Part shown: piece by piece, positions 1 through 8,801 of the stretch
Layout of the letters: each line of letters begins with the position of its first letter
Position numbering within the stretch: the first letter of the stretch is position 1
Notes under the pieces: generated by a model
Database searches by the model: none
What the model was told of the DNA's origin: nothing
Seen by the model: the letters and a program-made list of their open reading frames with translations, nothing else
Program-made: the position numbers and the translations under genes
Source of the DNA: an uncultured Bacteroidota bacterium
Lineage (GTDB): Bacteria > Bacteroidota > Bacteroidia > B-17B0 > Aurantibacillaceae
Direction of reading: 5' to 3'
NCBI GenBank assembly: GCA_937873155.1
Contig: CALMVZ010000010.1
Location: 1 to 64,000, forward strand
DNA length: 64,000 bases

Positions 1-74
1 TTTTTCATGTTTTCCCTTTTTAAAGTTAACGTTTATTTTTCTAGTTATAAACGCTACAGTTTATAGGGAAGCTT

Positions 75-405
75 TCACAAGCATATTTTATTCCATTCGC
101 CATTTAATTTAAAAACCTTAACAAAATTCAATAATTCATTCTGAACAAATGGATCGGTCTGAAATTTTGAGCCAAGCATTAACGCTTTATAATCTTCGGT
201 TGAAAGAGGGCTGAACGAAGATGTTATTAACATTTTTTTCAAAAAATTCATATTTTATGAAATTTTTATCATACGAAATTTCTTTGCACGCCGCTAGAAA
301 ACTATTTAAATCAGGATACTTTGTTTTATCAGGAATTAGTAAAAAGGAGCTTTCCTCCCAATTATCATCCTTAAAGCTAAAGAGAATAATACGACTTTTC
401 CTTAA
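75..405 (-). pseudogene. Decayed small gene, frameshifted remnant downstream of the nuclease cargo/immunity pair
   Basis: Two overlapping minus-strand frames together read like one protein. Frame A is open from 405 to 190 and has no ATG (includes KDDNWEESSFLLIPDKTKYP). Frame B runs 251-75, 58 codons from an ATG (includes SPLSTEDYKALMLGSKFQ). Both have balanced charged and hydrophobic composition, and a single shift near 190-250 would join them. The region lies directly downstream of the putative immunity gene at 494-1126, a place where extra or dead immunity genes often collect. That is inference, as I recognise no family. Frame B alone could be a real 58-aa gene. Confidence 0.4.
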
Positions 406-493
406 CTACTTTTATCAAAAAAAGGAAATATTGTAAATGTATTCCCAAACGAACTTCTCAATGATATTTATTTTTACAAAGCAGAATTCAATA

Positions 494-1126
494 TTAATTC
501 TTATCATTTAGTGTATTTGTAAAGGAAACTAAATCTTCAAATCTTGCTTTATCAAATTCATTCCAATCACTTAGCAAACCCCTATAAATTTCTACTAAGG
601 AAGGATACCTTGGGCTATTAATTGCTTTGGATATTAGAATGCCATACATAGCTCTTATGCATTTATCCGTAAATAAAAGGCACGGCTTATCTGGAGCTAT
701 GTTGATTTCTTTATCTATATTATTAAGGTTGTGAAATTTTTCATAAAAAGGAAACCCGTATTTTTCCATGAATTCTTTGAAACTATCAGCCATGGTTAAT
801 AAATCAATATCAGAATAGATCTTATATTCTTTTTCATCTATGTTTAATATTTTACTTTGTGTAGCCATAACACTTTTTGTGTAATTCTGTAAAGTAGGAT
901 TTATTTTTCTGAACTTATTCATTATATCTTCAAGAAAGTTGATTCTTATTCCTAGAATGAATTCCACAATTAATTCTGTTTTGTAGTCGCTCACCAAAAT
1001 AGAAACTGAATTAAAACCATAGGTAGTTTCTTTAATCAATGATTCTTTTTTATAAGGCTTAAATCCGGAATTGATTAAAAAGGTAAACTCTTTACCTGCT
1101 AATTTATATATATCATCTGGTTTCAT
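494..1126 (-). CDS. Putative cytoplasmic immunity protein for the nuclease-type cargo
   Basis: A 210-aa protein with an ATG start, 18 bp downstream of the large DUF4157/nuclease gene and in the same orientation. It has no signal peptide or membrane segment and is mixed alpha/beta and acidic to neutral. It contains the phrase DKPCLLFTDKCIRAMYGILI and an aromatic-rich centre. I do not recognise a named family. Position is the main evidence: a small soluble protein just 3' of a polymorphic-toxin-like gene is usually its antidote, and a cytoplasmic location suits a nuclease toxin. It could instead be a cargo chaperone. Confidence 0.55.
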   Translation of the reverse strand: MKPDDIYKLAGKEFTFLINSGFKPYKKESLIKETTYGFNSVSILVSDYKTELIVEFILGIRINFLEDIMNKFRKINPTLQNYTKSVMATQSKILNIDEKEYKIYSDIDLLTMADSFKEFMEKYGFPFYEKFHNLNNIDKEINIAPDKPCLLFTDKCIRAMYGILISKAINSPRYPSLVEIYRGLLSDWNEFDKARFEDLVSFTNTLNDKN

Positions 1127-1144
1127 GTTCTAAAAATACGAATT

Positions 1145-4100
1145 TCAAAAAATTCTTGGAATTATTATATCATGATCTATAAAATCATTGACATGAATTT
1201 CAATTTCCTTACTCAATTTATTCACAATATCTTCTCCGGAGAACAAATCAAGTTTTTCTGCCTTGACTCCCCTAATCTCAACTTTTGAAGCTTGGCCATT
1301 TTTAATCCACGGAAAGGCATCTTTTTGATTATTAGTTAAAGTGCCTTCTAATTCAATATCTGTTTTGGTTAGATCTTTCGTATCGCTATGTTTAGCATCA
1401 ATAAGTTTAAAGTTACCTTTTTCGTCACGGACTAAATTGTCGATTCTTATTGTAACTTTTTTTCCACCAGGCCCAGTTACCTCCATTGTAACCTGAGTCG
1501 CAACATTACCTTTTCCGTATTTTTTCTCTAAAGCTTTGGTAACATCAATTTCATGTTGCTGCCAGGTCTTTTTGCTTGATGTTTTCTCGTCTTTGTTTTT
1601 ATCTTTATCCTCTACAACTTCTTCTTTTTTCTCAAAAGAGTCTTTATTTTCCGATTCATCCAACTTCTTGTTGATATCGTCGCTTACACTCTTATCCGGA
1701 GGATCTATTTCAACCTTCTTAACAGCATCATCTACATCCGGCGCTGCGCGCAGTATTTTCACCAGTTTGGAAAACTTTCCGGTCCATTTGATCGCAGTTA
1801 CAACTCCTGCGGTGAATATGGCTAATAGGATCTCGAAGATCAGCATCCCGATAATGGTGCCTACCGTAACTCCCTTATCCCAGGCATTCATCATGGCAAA
1901 TTCTTCCAGTTCCTGGGCAATCATATCAGGAAATCCGTTGATAGCTTTTACAATGCCATCCCAGAGGCCCTTGAAAAAAGTCCAGTCCATAGAGATTAAA
2001 GCCCACGCGGCTTGTGCAAGTAAGACTACAAGGTCGGCAATACCCTGTACAAGTTCTACGATCCCTTTCCAGATCCCAATGAAAACACCAACCACCACTC
2101 CTAAAAAGAAGAGCAAAGCTTCTACGGTGACCTCAAAGAGACGTGTCCATTTATCACTGGTGATCACTGTACCAACACTCCGCATTACTTTTACAAGATC
2201 ATGACTCGGCAGCCAAATGTTATAACCTGCTTTTAACTCAACTGACTGAAAGATCATTTTCTGATCGAGATATTGCATATCACCTGTGGCAATAGAATAA
2301 GCCATGTCCCAAAAAGTCGGACTAATTCTGCTGCCGTCCATATAAAAAGCTTCACTGTCTTTATTTGCAGCAATCACCGCAACAGAATACATAATAAAAT
2401 CACAATCCTTACCATAAGTTCTTAGCGCCAGGTCCATAAGCTGCTCGCCTGACTGTATAAAATGCAGATTGGTATCGTGGGATGGTAAAGGATACTTTAC
2501 GTAGTTTCCATTGATCCAGGCCGATTCACCTGACTTATTCTGAATAAGCAACCATTCACTATTAGATTTGTAGGTTCCTATTACATGTACTTCTGTGTTA
2601 TATAATAAAGGTGAGCTTAGTTTTTCCTTTTCTTCGCCGACGCCAGGGTTAATGTAGGCATTTACTCCTTTTGTTTTTACATAGTCATAATCGTTACTTC
2701 GTGCCGCAATTCTTCCAATCTGGTTGATAGGATTCACTTCTTTCAGTCTATCAGACATTCCCGAAGCCCTTGGATCGACTTTATCGTCTTCCAATGTAAT
2801 GGTAGCATCTTCTGTCTTGATAATTTTGATTGCGATCGGTTCAAGATCTTCTATCGCAGAAAGTTTAATGAAATATATCCCCTGACCAAGTGACCTAAGA
2901 TCGATCAGATTGTCGGAAAGAATCGTTTCTGGATGGCTCTTTCCTGTAAGATCAATCACTTCCGGGGTTTTTACTGCAATTGAGGTGCCAACAGTTTTAC
3001 CCTCAATTTTTGCAGTAATATAACCACTGGAATCTACAAATTCGGGTGCTCCGGTCACTTTGCCCAGAATCTTTATTCGCTTGTCTGTTTCAGTAATATC
3101 AAAATCAACTGGAACTTTTATGTTGACAGAAAGCCGGTCGAGCTGATATAAAGTGTCTGGACCGATCATGCCATCTGGTTTCAGGAAATAATCTTCCTGG
3201 AACTTGATCACCGCCTGTTCCGTATCGTCGCCAAAACTTCCATCATAACCATATTCGCCGATGTCATAGTTTAATTGAAGAAGCGCGTACTGGATCCTTC
3301 GCACATAGCTTCCACCTGAACCTTTTCCGAAAGATGCGTAAACGGATGCGTAGGTTTTTTTTAGTTGTGGGTCACCGCGGAGTAAAATAGATTGCAGGTT
3401 ATCTGGTTTTTCAGATATTTCACCTAAGTCATGTACAACCTTATAGGTTTTTGTTGCAAGAGTTTTGAAAGGATTTTTAGTTGTATAAATGGAAACGAAA
3501 TAAGTTCCTTTGGGTAAACGGCGAAGGTCCACATAGTCCTTCTCATCGCCATACGTAATGGACTTATCCTGTGCCACCAGATTTATATCGCGAACCAGAA
3601 TGGCCCATACTTTGCCCCATGCTTTTGGAATGTAAAGAGTACTTTTAGTTGGATCACTATACAGATGCCCCTCAAGCAACCTGATCTTATGAGGCATATC
3701 TTCATCTGTGAGGAAATCATTGTTGTGCTGTTTCTGAATTATTCTACTCACCCCATCCCTCTGCTGCTGAGTATGTGTTAACTCATGCGCCAGTAATTTT
3801 TTTCCTTCGGTGGAGTTGGTGTCGTAATTTCCCTGCTTGAAATAAATATCCTGCCCGTGTGTAAACGCTTTAGCATTGATGCCTTCACTCATTTCGTGGG
3901 CGGAAGTGTCAGTATGAATTTTCACATCGTTAAGGTCAGCACCCATTTTGCTTCCCATTTCGTTTTGGGTTGCCGGGTCAAGCGATTGCCCGCTGCCTTT
4001 GCTGCTGTTTAATTTTGCCTGCAATTGTTCTGTACCAAGTAAAGTCCCATTCTCGCTCTTGGCCATTAATGAAGTATTACTTTCGGTATATGAAGATGAA

Positions 4101-4303
4101 TTATGCTTTATACCGCCATTCACCACTTTATTTGCTACTGCATCTGCTTCCTGTTCGTATTTATCATTGGGGTCGCCAATTTCGAGAGAAGTTTTTTTTT
4201 GAATTTTCTCTTCCTTTTCATCCTCCATACGCCACATTATGTCGCGTCGGTCTTTTCGGCGGCGGATAATATCATCTTTACTTTTATGGATCAGTGAACT
4301 CAT
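1145..4303 (-). CDS. eCIS cargo: DUF4157 N-terminus, peptidoglycan-binding and SH3-like domains, C-terminal PD-(D/E)XK-like nuclease
   Basis: A 1052-aa modular toxin candidate. The N-terminus has the short motif LEIGDPNDKYEQEADAVANK typical of eCIS cargo, followed by DUF4157 (about residues 110-180, HELTH at 173-177). Next come a PG_binding_1-like helical repeat (about 325-390, YDGSFGDDTEQAVIKFQ), an SH3b-like segment (about 540-603) and a LysM-like segment (about 604-650). Two strongly hydrophobic stretches (about 731-772 and 808-836) could insert in a membrane. The last 140 residues contain RIDNLV...FKLIDAKH, which fits the D-Xn-(D/E)XK core of restriction-like nucleases. The gene starts 3 bp after the ATPase stop and is followed by its putative immunity gene. 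The domains are seen as motifs; nuclease activity is inferred. Confidence 0.85.
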   Translation of the reverse strand: MSSLIHKSKDDIIRRRKDRRDIMWRMEDEKEEKIQKKTSLEIGDPNDKYEQEADAVANKVVNGGIKHNSSSYTESNTSLMAKSENGTLLGTEQLQAKLNSSKGSGQSLDPATQNEMGSKMGADLNDVKIHTDTSAHEMSEGINAKAFTHGQDIYFKQGNYDTNSTEGKKLLAHELTHTQQQRDGVSRIIQKQHNNDFLTDEDMPHKIRLLEGHLYSDPTKSTLYIPKAWGKVWAILVRDINLVAQDKSITYGDEKDYVDLRRLPKGTYFVSIYTTKNPFKTLATKTYKVVHDLGEISEKPDNLQSILLRGDPQLKKTYASVYASFGKGSGGSYVRRIQYALLQLNYDIGEYGYDGSFGDDTEQAVIKFQEDYFLKPDGMIGPDTLYQLDRLSVNIKVPVDFDITETDKRIKILGKVTGAPEFVDSSGYITAKIEGKTVGTSIAVKTPEVIDLTGKSHPETILSDNLIDLRSLGQGIYFIKLSAIEDLEPIAIKIIKTEDATITLEDDKVDPRASGMSDRLKEVNPINQIGRIAARSNDYDYVKTKGVNAYINPGVGEEKEKLSSPLLYNTEVHVIGTYKSNSEWLLIQNKSGESAWINGNYVKYPLPSHDTNLHFIQSGEQLMDLALRTYGKDCDFIMYSVAVIAANKDSEAFYMDGSRISPTFWDMAYSIATGDMQYLDQKMIFQSVELKAGYNIWLPSHDLVKVMRSVGTVITSDKWTRLFEVTVEALLFFLGVVVGVFIGIWKGIVELVQGIADLVVLLAQAAWALISMDWTFFKGLWDGIVKAINGFPDMIAQELEEFAMMNAWDKGVTVGTIIGMLIFEILLAIFTAGVVTAIKWTGKFSKLVKILRAAPDVDDAVKKVEIDPPDKSVSDDINKKLDESENKDSFEKKEEVVEDKDKNKDEKTSSKKTWQQHEIDVTKALEKKYGKGNVATQVTMEVTGPGGKKVTIRIDNLVRDEKGNFKLIDAKHSDTKDLTKTDIELEGTLTNNQKDAFPWIKNGQASKVEIRGVKAEKLDLFSGEDIVNKLSKEIEIHVNDFIDHDIIIPRIF

Positions 4304-4306
4304 GAA

Positions 4307-5731
4307 TTAATTCGGGAAGCGGTTTTCTTTACTGAACTCACGTGTAATAGCATCTGCCAGGTCCTGGCTGTCTATTAATTCCGAATTACGTGAAATTGCT
4401 TCTAAGCACGCAGCTTTAATAATATTGCTGATGTTACCACCTGTTAGTTCATATTGTGCTAATTTATTAAAGTCAAGTTTTGAATGATATTCAAACGGGG
4501 CGGGTAATAGTTTTTTCCATAACTCCACGCGCTGCTCTTTTTCGGGGCGGTTAAAAAATATAATGGATTGGAAACGCCGTGTCATGGCATTATCAATATT
4601 GTTTTTAAAATTAGTAGCAAGAACAGTTAAACCATTATGTTCTTCCATTCGCTGTAATAAATACGACATTTCAAGATTGGCCCATTTGTCTTTTGAATCG
4701 CTTATATCGGTCCGCTTACCAAATAATGAATCTGCCTCATCAAAAAATAAGATCCAATTCTTTCCTTTTGCGCGATCGAACAAATACGCGAGGTTTTTTT
4801 CGGTTTCACCAATGTATTTTGAAACTACCATTGACAGATCAATCCTGAAAACATCTATTCCCAAAGTTTTACCAAGCAATTGAACTGCCAATGTTTTACC
4901 ACCACCTGAGGGACCATAAAATAAACAGGTGAAGCTTGAATTTAGTTTCTTATTGGTTTTATTAATCAGGTTTTTTCCGTTTAGTTCCCATTTCATTATA
5001 CGTTCCAGTTCGGTCTTTACATTTGGTTTCACTACCAATTGTTCCCAGTCTAAACCTGTTGTTATTAATGTTGCCGGAAAAGCCCTTCCGAAATCAGGCC
5101 GCGGTTTCTTTCCTGAAATAAGATAATCAACATATTCAGGTGCAAGATTAACGGAATGGTTGCGCATGTTAGTATCATCTTCACTGGTACTAACAGCTCT
5201 GAGTGTAATGATCTGCTCTTTTATAAGCGTGGATTTCTCAATAAGAAACAAATGATTAAATAAAACACTGCTGATATCTTCTCCACCCAATAAGTACACC
5301 ACAGTTTGAAGGGTAGGGACAAAATTGGTGAAGGTAGAATCAAAATATCCACCCAGTTTCGGATACTTTATTTTAAGTCCCGATTCACCTGACCTTAATT
5401 TTTCCGTAAAGGTTTCGGGAGAAATATGTGGGACAAGACTGCAAATAAGTACCAGTCTTTCGGTATGTCCGATTTCATTTTCTTTAACAAAATCGGCATA
5501 AGGACAGCTTTTATTTGTGAGGTCGGGTGGGGGGTAATTTGAGAAATACATTTCTTCATTAACCAAACCTTCAAGGTGCTTAAGCCGGAGATCTACAATA
5601 CCGGAAAGCCAGCTTATTTCTTCATTGATAACCAATGAGTTGTTGGAAATAACGCCCTGTATAATGTTATTTTTTTCGCCTGATCTTTCTTGTTTTTCTA
5701 TCGCTATTTTCTTTCCGACCGAGTATTCCAT
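4307..5731 (-). CDS. AAA+ ATPase of the eCIS (Afp15-like), copy 2
   Basis: A 474-aa protein with a C-terminal AAA+ module (about residues 265-465): Walker A GPSGGGKT near 272, Walker B ILFFDEADSLFGKR near 327, then a sensor/arginine-finger segment AMTRRFQSIIFF. The N-terminal 250 residues form an all-alpha/beta region shared with the ATPase at 7449-8801. Afp15/PVC15-type ATPases are core eCIS genes thought to act in assembly or cargo loading. This copy leads a separate unit with the nuclease cargo, under its own TGTC-repeat promoter region, so it may be dedicated to that cargo. The ATG at 5731 is preceded by a 180-bp divergent intergenic region. Confidence 0.92.
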   Translation of the reverse strand: MEYSVGKKIAIEKQERSGEKNNIIQGVISNNSLVINEEISWLSGIVDLRLKHLEGLVNEEMYFSNYPPPDLTNKSCPYADFVKENEIGHTERLVLICSLVPHISPETFTEKLRSGESGLKIKYPKLGGYFDSTFTNFVPTLQTVVYLLGGEDISSVLFNHLFLIEKSTLIKEQIITLRAVSTSEDDTNMRNHSVNLAPEYVDYLISGKKPRPDFGRAFPATLITTGLDWEQLVVKPNVKTELERIMKWELNGKNLINKTNKKLNSSFTCLFYGPSGGGKTLAVQLLGKTLGIDVFRIDLSMVVSKYIGETEKNLAYLFDRAKGKNWILFFDEADSLFGKRTDISDSKDKWANLEMSYLLQRMEEHNGLTVLATNFKNNIDNAMTRRFQSIIFFNRPEKEQRVELWKKLLPAPFEYHSKLDFNKLAQYELTGGNISNIIKAACLEAISRNSELIDSQDLADAITREFSKENRFPN

Positions 5732-5781
5732 TGGGTTAATTTAAATCGCTAAAAGCTATTTACTTCATAATTGGGAAACAA

Positions 5782-5805
5782 GGACAGATTTTAAGAATTA
5801 CGACA
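5782..5805 (-). promoter_or_regulatory. TGTC direct repeat (19-bp period) upstream of ATPase/nuclease-cargo operon
   Basis: On the minus strand TGTCG and TGTCC start exactly 19 bp apart, with an A-rich stretch before the second box. The downstream box ends 50 bp before the ATG at 5731. The same arrangement occurs at 5833-5856, 43922-43945 and 46520-46543. It could be a paired activator site or an alternative-sigma -35/-10 pair. Confidence 0.6.
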
Positions 5806-5832
5806 GCATAAAGTCTTCTTCAAGGATCCCAA

Positions 5833-5856
5833 TGTCACAAAACAGCAAAAGTGTCC
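5833..5856 (+). promoter_or_regulatory. TGTC direct repeat (19-bp period) upstream of TPR-like gene
   Basis: TGTCA at 5833 and TGTCC at 5852 are 19 bp apart, with CAAAAG just before the second box, as in the copy at 46520-46543. The site sits 55 bp before the ATG at 5912, back to back with the copy that serves the ATPase gene. The divergent region 5732-5911 therefore carries one element for each direction. Confidence 0.6.
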
Positions 5857-5911
5857 GAAAAAATACCTTTCTATTTTACCAATTTTATCCTCCCCGCTTA
5901 ACCCAAATACT

Positions 5912-7429
5912 ATGGAAGATCTTATTAAACTAGTCAGAAATATGCATGCCGGGGAGGTTAAATTACTTCACCATTTCTTCAGGATGCAGAAGAAGAGTGA
6001 TAAAAAAAGGGACCTTTTATTTGACAGTGTTGTAAAATGTGCAGAATCAAAAAATTTTGCAGAGATCGAAAAAACGGTCATTTCTAAATTATACCTTGGT
6101 GACAAAAATCCACAAAGGGCATTTGATAAACTTAAGTCAAGATTACGATGGGATATTTTAAATATCCTGCTGCTCCAGGAATCTTCCATTCACAGCAATT
6201 CAAAAACGGAAACTTTAACATTTAATTGCCGGAGATATATTTTACAAAGTGAGATCCTTTTAAAGCGCGGATTGTATAAAGAAGCAATTGTTATTATGGA
6301 AAAGGCCATATGTATAGCGCGAAAACATGAGTTATTCATTGAACAGATCTTAATAGATAATATTTGTTCGGATTATAACCTGACGAAGCTGAAAAAAGAG
6401 GAATACAATAATTACAGCACTCAAATCCAAAAAGCATCTACTCACATAGAAAAACTGGCTTTTGCAAAACAATTCTATGATGAATTAGTCAGTTATGCTT
6501 CATTTAAACTGGGAGAAGATCCTCCTTATGGAGATTGGAAAATAAAACTTGATGTGCTGGGTAATTATTCATCATCATCTGATTCAGTAAGGATCCGTTT
6601 TTACTTTAGTATTTGCGAGGTATATTATTACAGGCATACAAAACAGTATAACAGATCGCTTGAATCGGCACTTGCTTTGTTAAAGCAAGAGGAGACATCG
6701 GAAGTATTCGGATCGTATCTGTACAAGGGAACTATTCACCTTGAAACTGCAAAATGTTTCCTTCTTCTTAAACAATATAGCGAAGCAATTTATCATTCCA
6801 GTTATTCTGTATCTCATTTTGGCATGGATAAAAAAAATACGCTTTATTCATACGAAGTTTTATTCTATAGTTTCATTAATGAAGAGAATTTTAAAGATGC
6901 GCTTCTTGTTACAGAACAGGCATTTGAGAACACTTATTTGCAAAAAAATAATTTTTTAAGTGCAAAGTGGTGGTTTTTAAAAGCAGGAGTTCAGTTTAAA
7001 ATGAAAAATTACCAGGCTTCCATTACGTCATTAAAAAAATGCAATGGGCTTTATAAGGATAAAGATTACTGGATGCTCGCTTGTAATTTATTCGAAACCA
7101 TTTGCCGTATTGAGAATGGTGATCTCGAATGGTTCGAATACCGTTCAGAGGGATTAAAGAAGATCATGATGCGGCATAACAAAGGCAAGAAAAGCGCTCA
7201 TAACAACAGGTTTGGATTGATCTACCAGATCCTGAAAACGCTAAATAAAAATAACTTCGATTTTTCAAGAACTATGGCTGAAGAGAAGCATAATATGGAA
7301 TTGCTCTCGGAGGATAACGAAAACTTTTTATGGAACCAGGCAGGCTGTGAAATTGTAAGGTTCGATGAATGGATCAAAGAAAAAGCGCTAAATGATCCGA
7401 GAAGTAAGAGAACGCAATTAGTGGCTTAA
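5912..7429 (+). CDS. TPR-like helical protein, paralogue of 44086-45609; candidate eCIS regulator
   Basis: A 505-aa all-helical protein without signal peptide. Repeated helix pairs such as KRGLYKEAIVIMEKAICIAR and LLKQYSEAIYHSSYSVSHFG look like tetratricopeptide repeats. The N-terminus carries a conserved block AFDKLKSRLRWDILNILL and the C-terminus a WNQAGCEIVRFDEWIKEK block; both recur in the protein at 44086-45609 (AFSKLKSRLFQFILDAL; WTYYSHEVIPIHSWL). It is the only plus-strand gene inside the injection-system locus and has the same TGTC element as the eCIS operons. No DNA-binding domain is evident. A scaffold or peptide-sensing regulatory role is inferred only. Confidence 0.75.
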   Translation: MEDLIKLVRNMHAGEVKLLHHFFRMQKKSDKKRDLLFDSVVKCAESKNFAEIEKTVISKLYLGDKNPQRAFDKLKSRLRWDILNILLLQESSIHSNSKTETLTFNCRRYILQSEILLKRGLYKEAIVIMEKAICIARKHELFIEQILIDNICSDYNLTKLKKEEYNNYSTQIQKASTHIEKLAFAKQFYDELVSYASFKLGEDPPYGDWKIKLDVLGNYSSSSDSVRIRFYFSICEVYYYRHTKQYNRSLESALALLKQEETSEVFGSYLYKGTIHLETAKCFLLLKQYSEAIYHSSYSVSHFGMDKKNTLYSYEVLFYSFINEENFKDALLVTEQAFENTYLQKNNFLSAKWWFLKAGVQFKMKNYQASITSLKKCNGLYKDKDYWMLACNLFETICRIENGDLEWFEYRSEGLKKIMMRHNKGKKSAHNNRFGLIYQILKTLNKNNFDFSRTMAEEKHNMELLSEDNENFLWNQAGCEIVRFDEWIKEKALNDPRSKRTQLVA

Positions 7430-7448
7430 CAGATTTCGATACAGAAAA

Positions 7449-8801
7449 TCAAACAGTTCTGCCTTCTTTTGCAAGTTCCCTGGAAATCCCTTCCATTAAC
7501 ATTGAATTGGTAATTACAGGACTATTCTCATTGATTGCTTTTAGAGTAGTATGTGAAACTATATTCAATATCAACGACCCGCTTAGTTCATATTTTTTTG
7601 CAATATCAGCTAATGCAATATTCTTGTCTGCAGGAATGGAGTCAGAAAATGCTTTTTGCCACAGTAACAAACGCTCTTCGGATTTAGGTGAAGGAAAATA
7701 AACAATGGACTGGAATCTTCTGAGAAAAGCACTGTCCATATTGTTTTTCATATTTGTTGCTAAAATTACAAGGCCTTCATGATATTCTATTCTTTGCAAT
7801 AGATAACTTACTTCCTGATTGGCGTAACGATCGTGCGAATCACTTACATTGGTTCTTTTTCCAAACAAAGCATCGGCTTCGTCAAAAAACAAGATCCAAT
7901 CTTTTCGTTCGGCCCGATCGAATAGTTTAGCGAGATTTTTTTCGGTTTCGCCAATATATTTCGAGACTATTGTAGAAAGATCAACACGATATACATCGCG
8001 CCCTGTTTTTTTACCTATAAGGCATGCGGATAAAGTTTTGCCGGTGCCCGGAGGCCCGTAAAACAAAGCGCGAAAGCCCGGTTTTATTTTTTTACCGATC
8101 TTATTATCGTTGGCTAATGCTTGATTATGTTGCAGCCATAATTCTATTTCGTTTAATTGGTTTAATGTAGCGGATGGGAGAACGATATCTTCCCATTTCA
8201 TTTCTGTGCTAAGAAGTTTAGCGGGAAAATCGGGGCGAAGATCTGGTTTCCGGATATAGCCCCGAAGCACAATATCAATTAGATCCTTTGATGGTATCAG
8301 AGCACCGCTTACTTCAGGATCTCCCGATAAAGGTTCTTCCAGGCTCACAAGGTTATCCTTATAGAATGCGTGTTCTTTATCAAAAAACCTTAAAAGCTGA
8401 GCTCTTTTATTTACATTGTTTTCCGACAGAATAAACATTAAAGTTTCTCCCGTAGGTATAAATGCATTACCACGTCCTACAATGCCTCCAAAACAGGAAG
8501 GAATTTTATCAAGTTTAAAAACATCAAGCAATGAAGGTTGTAAATGAGGTGCTAATGAAAGAATAAGAATAAGCCGTTCTTCAAAACCAAATCCGAAATT
8601 CGTAACTGTCTTTCCATATGTACAATCATCTCTTAAGAAAGACAGTGGTATATCATAGATATTTGAATACTTTGATTCTTCTTCGGTTCCTTTTCTTCTG
8701 ATCGTTTCAAGAATATTCCTTAACCAATCTAATTCTTCTTCCAGAAAACTCATTTTTTGTATTTCATTCAGTGTGCCTTTTTTAGTTTCCATAATATTCA
8801 T
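7449..8801 (-). CDS. AAA+ ATPase of the eCIS (Afp15-like), copy 1
   Basis: A 450-aa protein, paralogous over its full length to the ATPase at 4307-5731. Walker A GPPGTGKT lies near residue 248, Walker B ILFFDEADALFGKR near 303, and AFLRRFQSIVYF supplies the arginine-finger region. It closes the long eCIS operon and overlaps the preceding gene by 20 bp; a second ATG at 8792 would shorten the overlap. Its 3' end faces the TPR gene, with 19 bp between the two stops. In eCIS loci this ATPase is required for assembly or cargo handling; its exact function is not settled. Confidence 0.93.
   Translation of the reverse strand: MNIMETKKGTLNEIQKMSFLEEELDWLRNILETIRRKGTEEESKYSNIYDIPLSFLRDDCTYGKTVTNFGFGFEERLILILSLAPHLQPSLLDVFKLDKIPSCFGGIVGRGNAFIPTGETLMFILSENNVNKRAQLLRFFDKEHAFYKDNLVSLEEPLSGDPEVSGALIPSKDLIDIVLRGYIRKPDLRPDFPAKLLSTEMKWEDIVLPSATLNQLNEIELWLQHNQALANDNKIGKKIKPGFRALFYGPPGTGKTLSACLIGKKTGRDVYRVDLSTIVSKYIGETEKNLAKLFDRAERKDWILFFDEADALFGKRTNVSDSHDRYANQEVSYLLQRIEYHEGLVILATNMKNNMDSAFLRRFQSIVYFPSPKSEERLLLWQKAFSDSIPADKNIALADIAKKYELSGSLILNIVSHTTLKAINENSPVITNSMLMEGISRELAKEGRTV

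Noticed and set aside
221-436. Plus-strand ORF of 71 codons
   Set aside because: It lies antisense to the minus-strand reading at 75-405 that looks more protein-like, has low-complexity Phe/Lys/Leu content and no neighbour in the same direction.
1536-2204. Plus-strand ORF of 222 codons
   Set aside because: It is antisense to the coding frame of the nuclease cargo gene, Ser/Thr-rich as expected for a reversed Lys/Glu-rich gene, and has no family signal.
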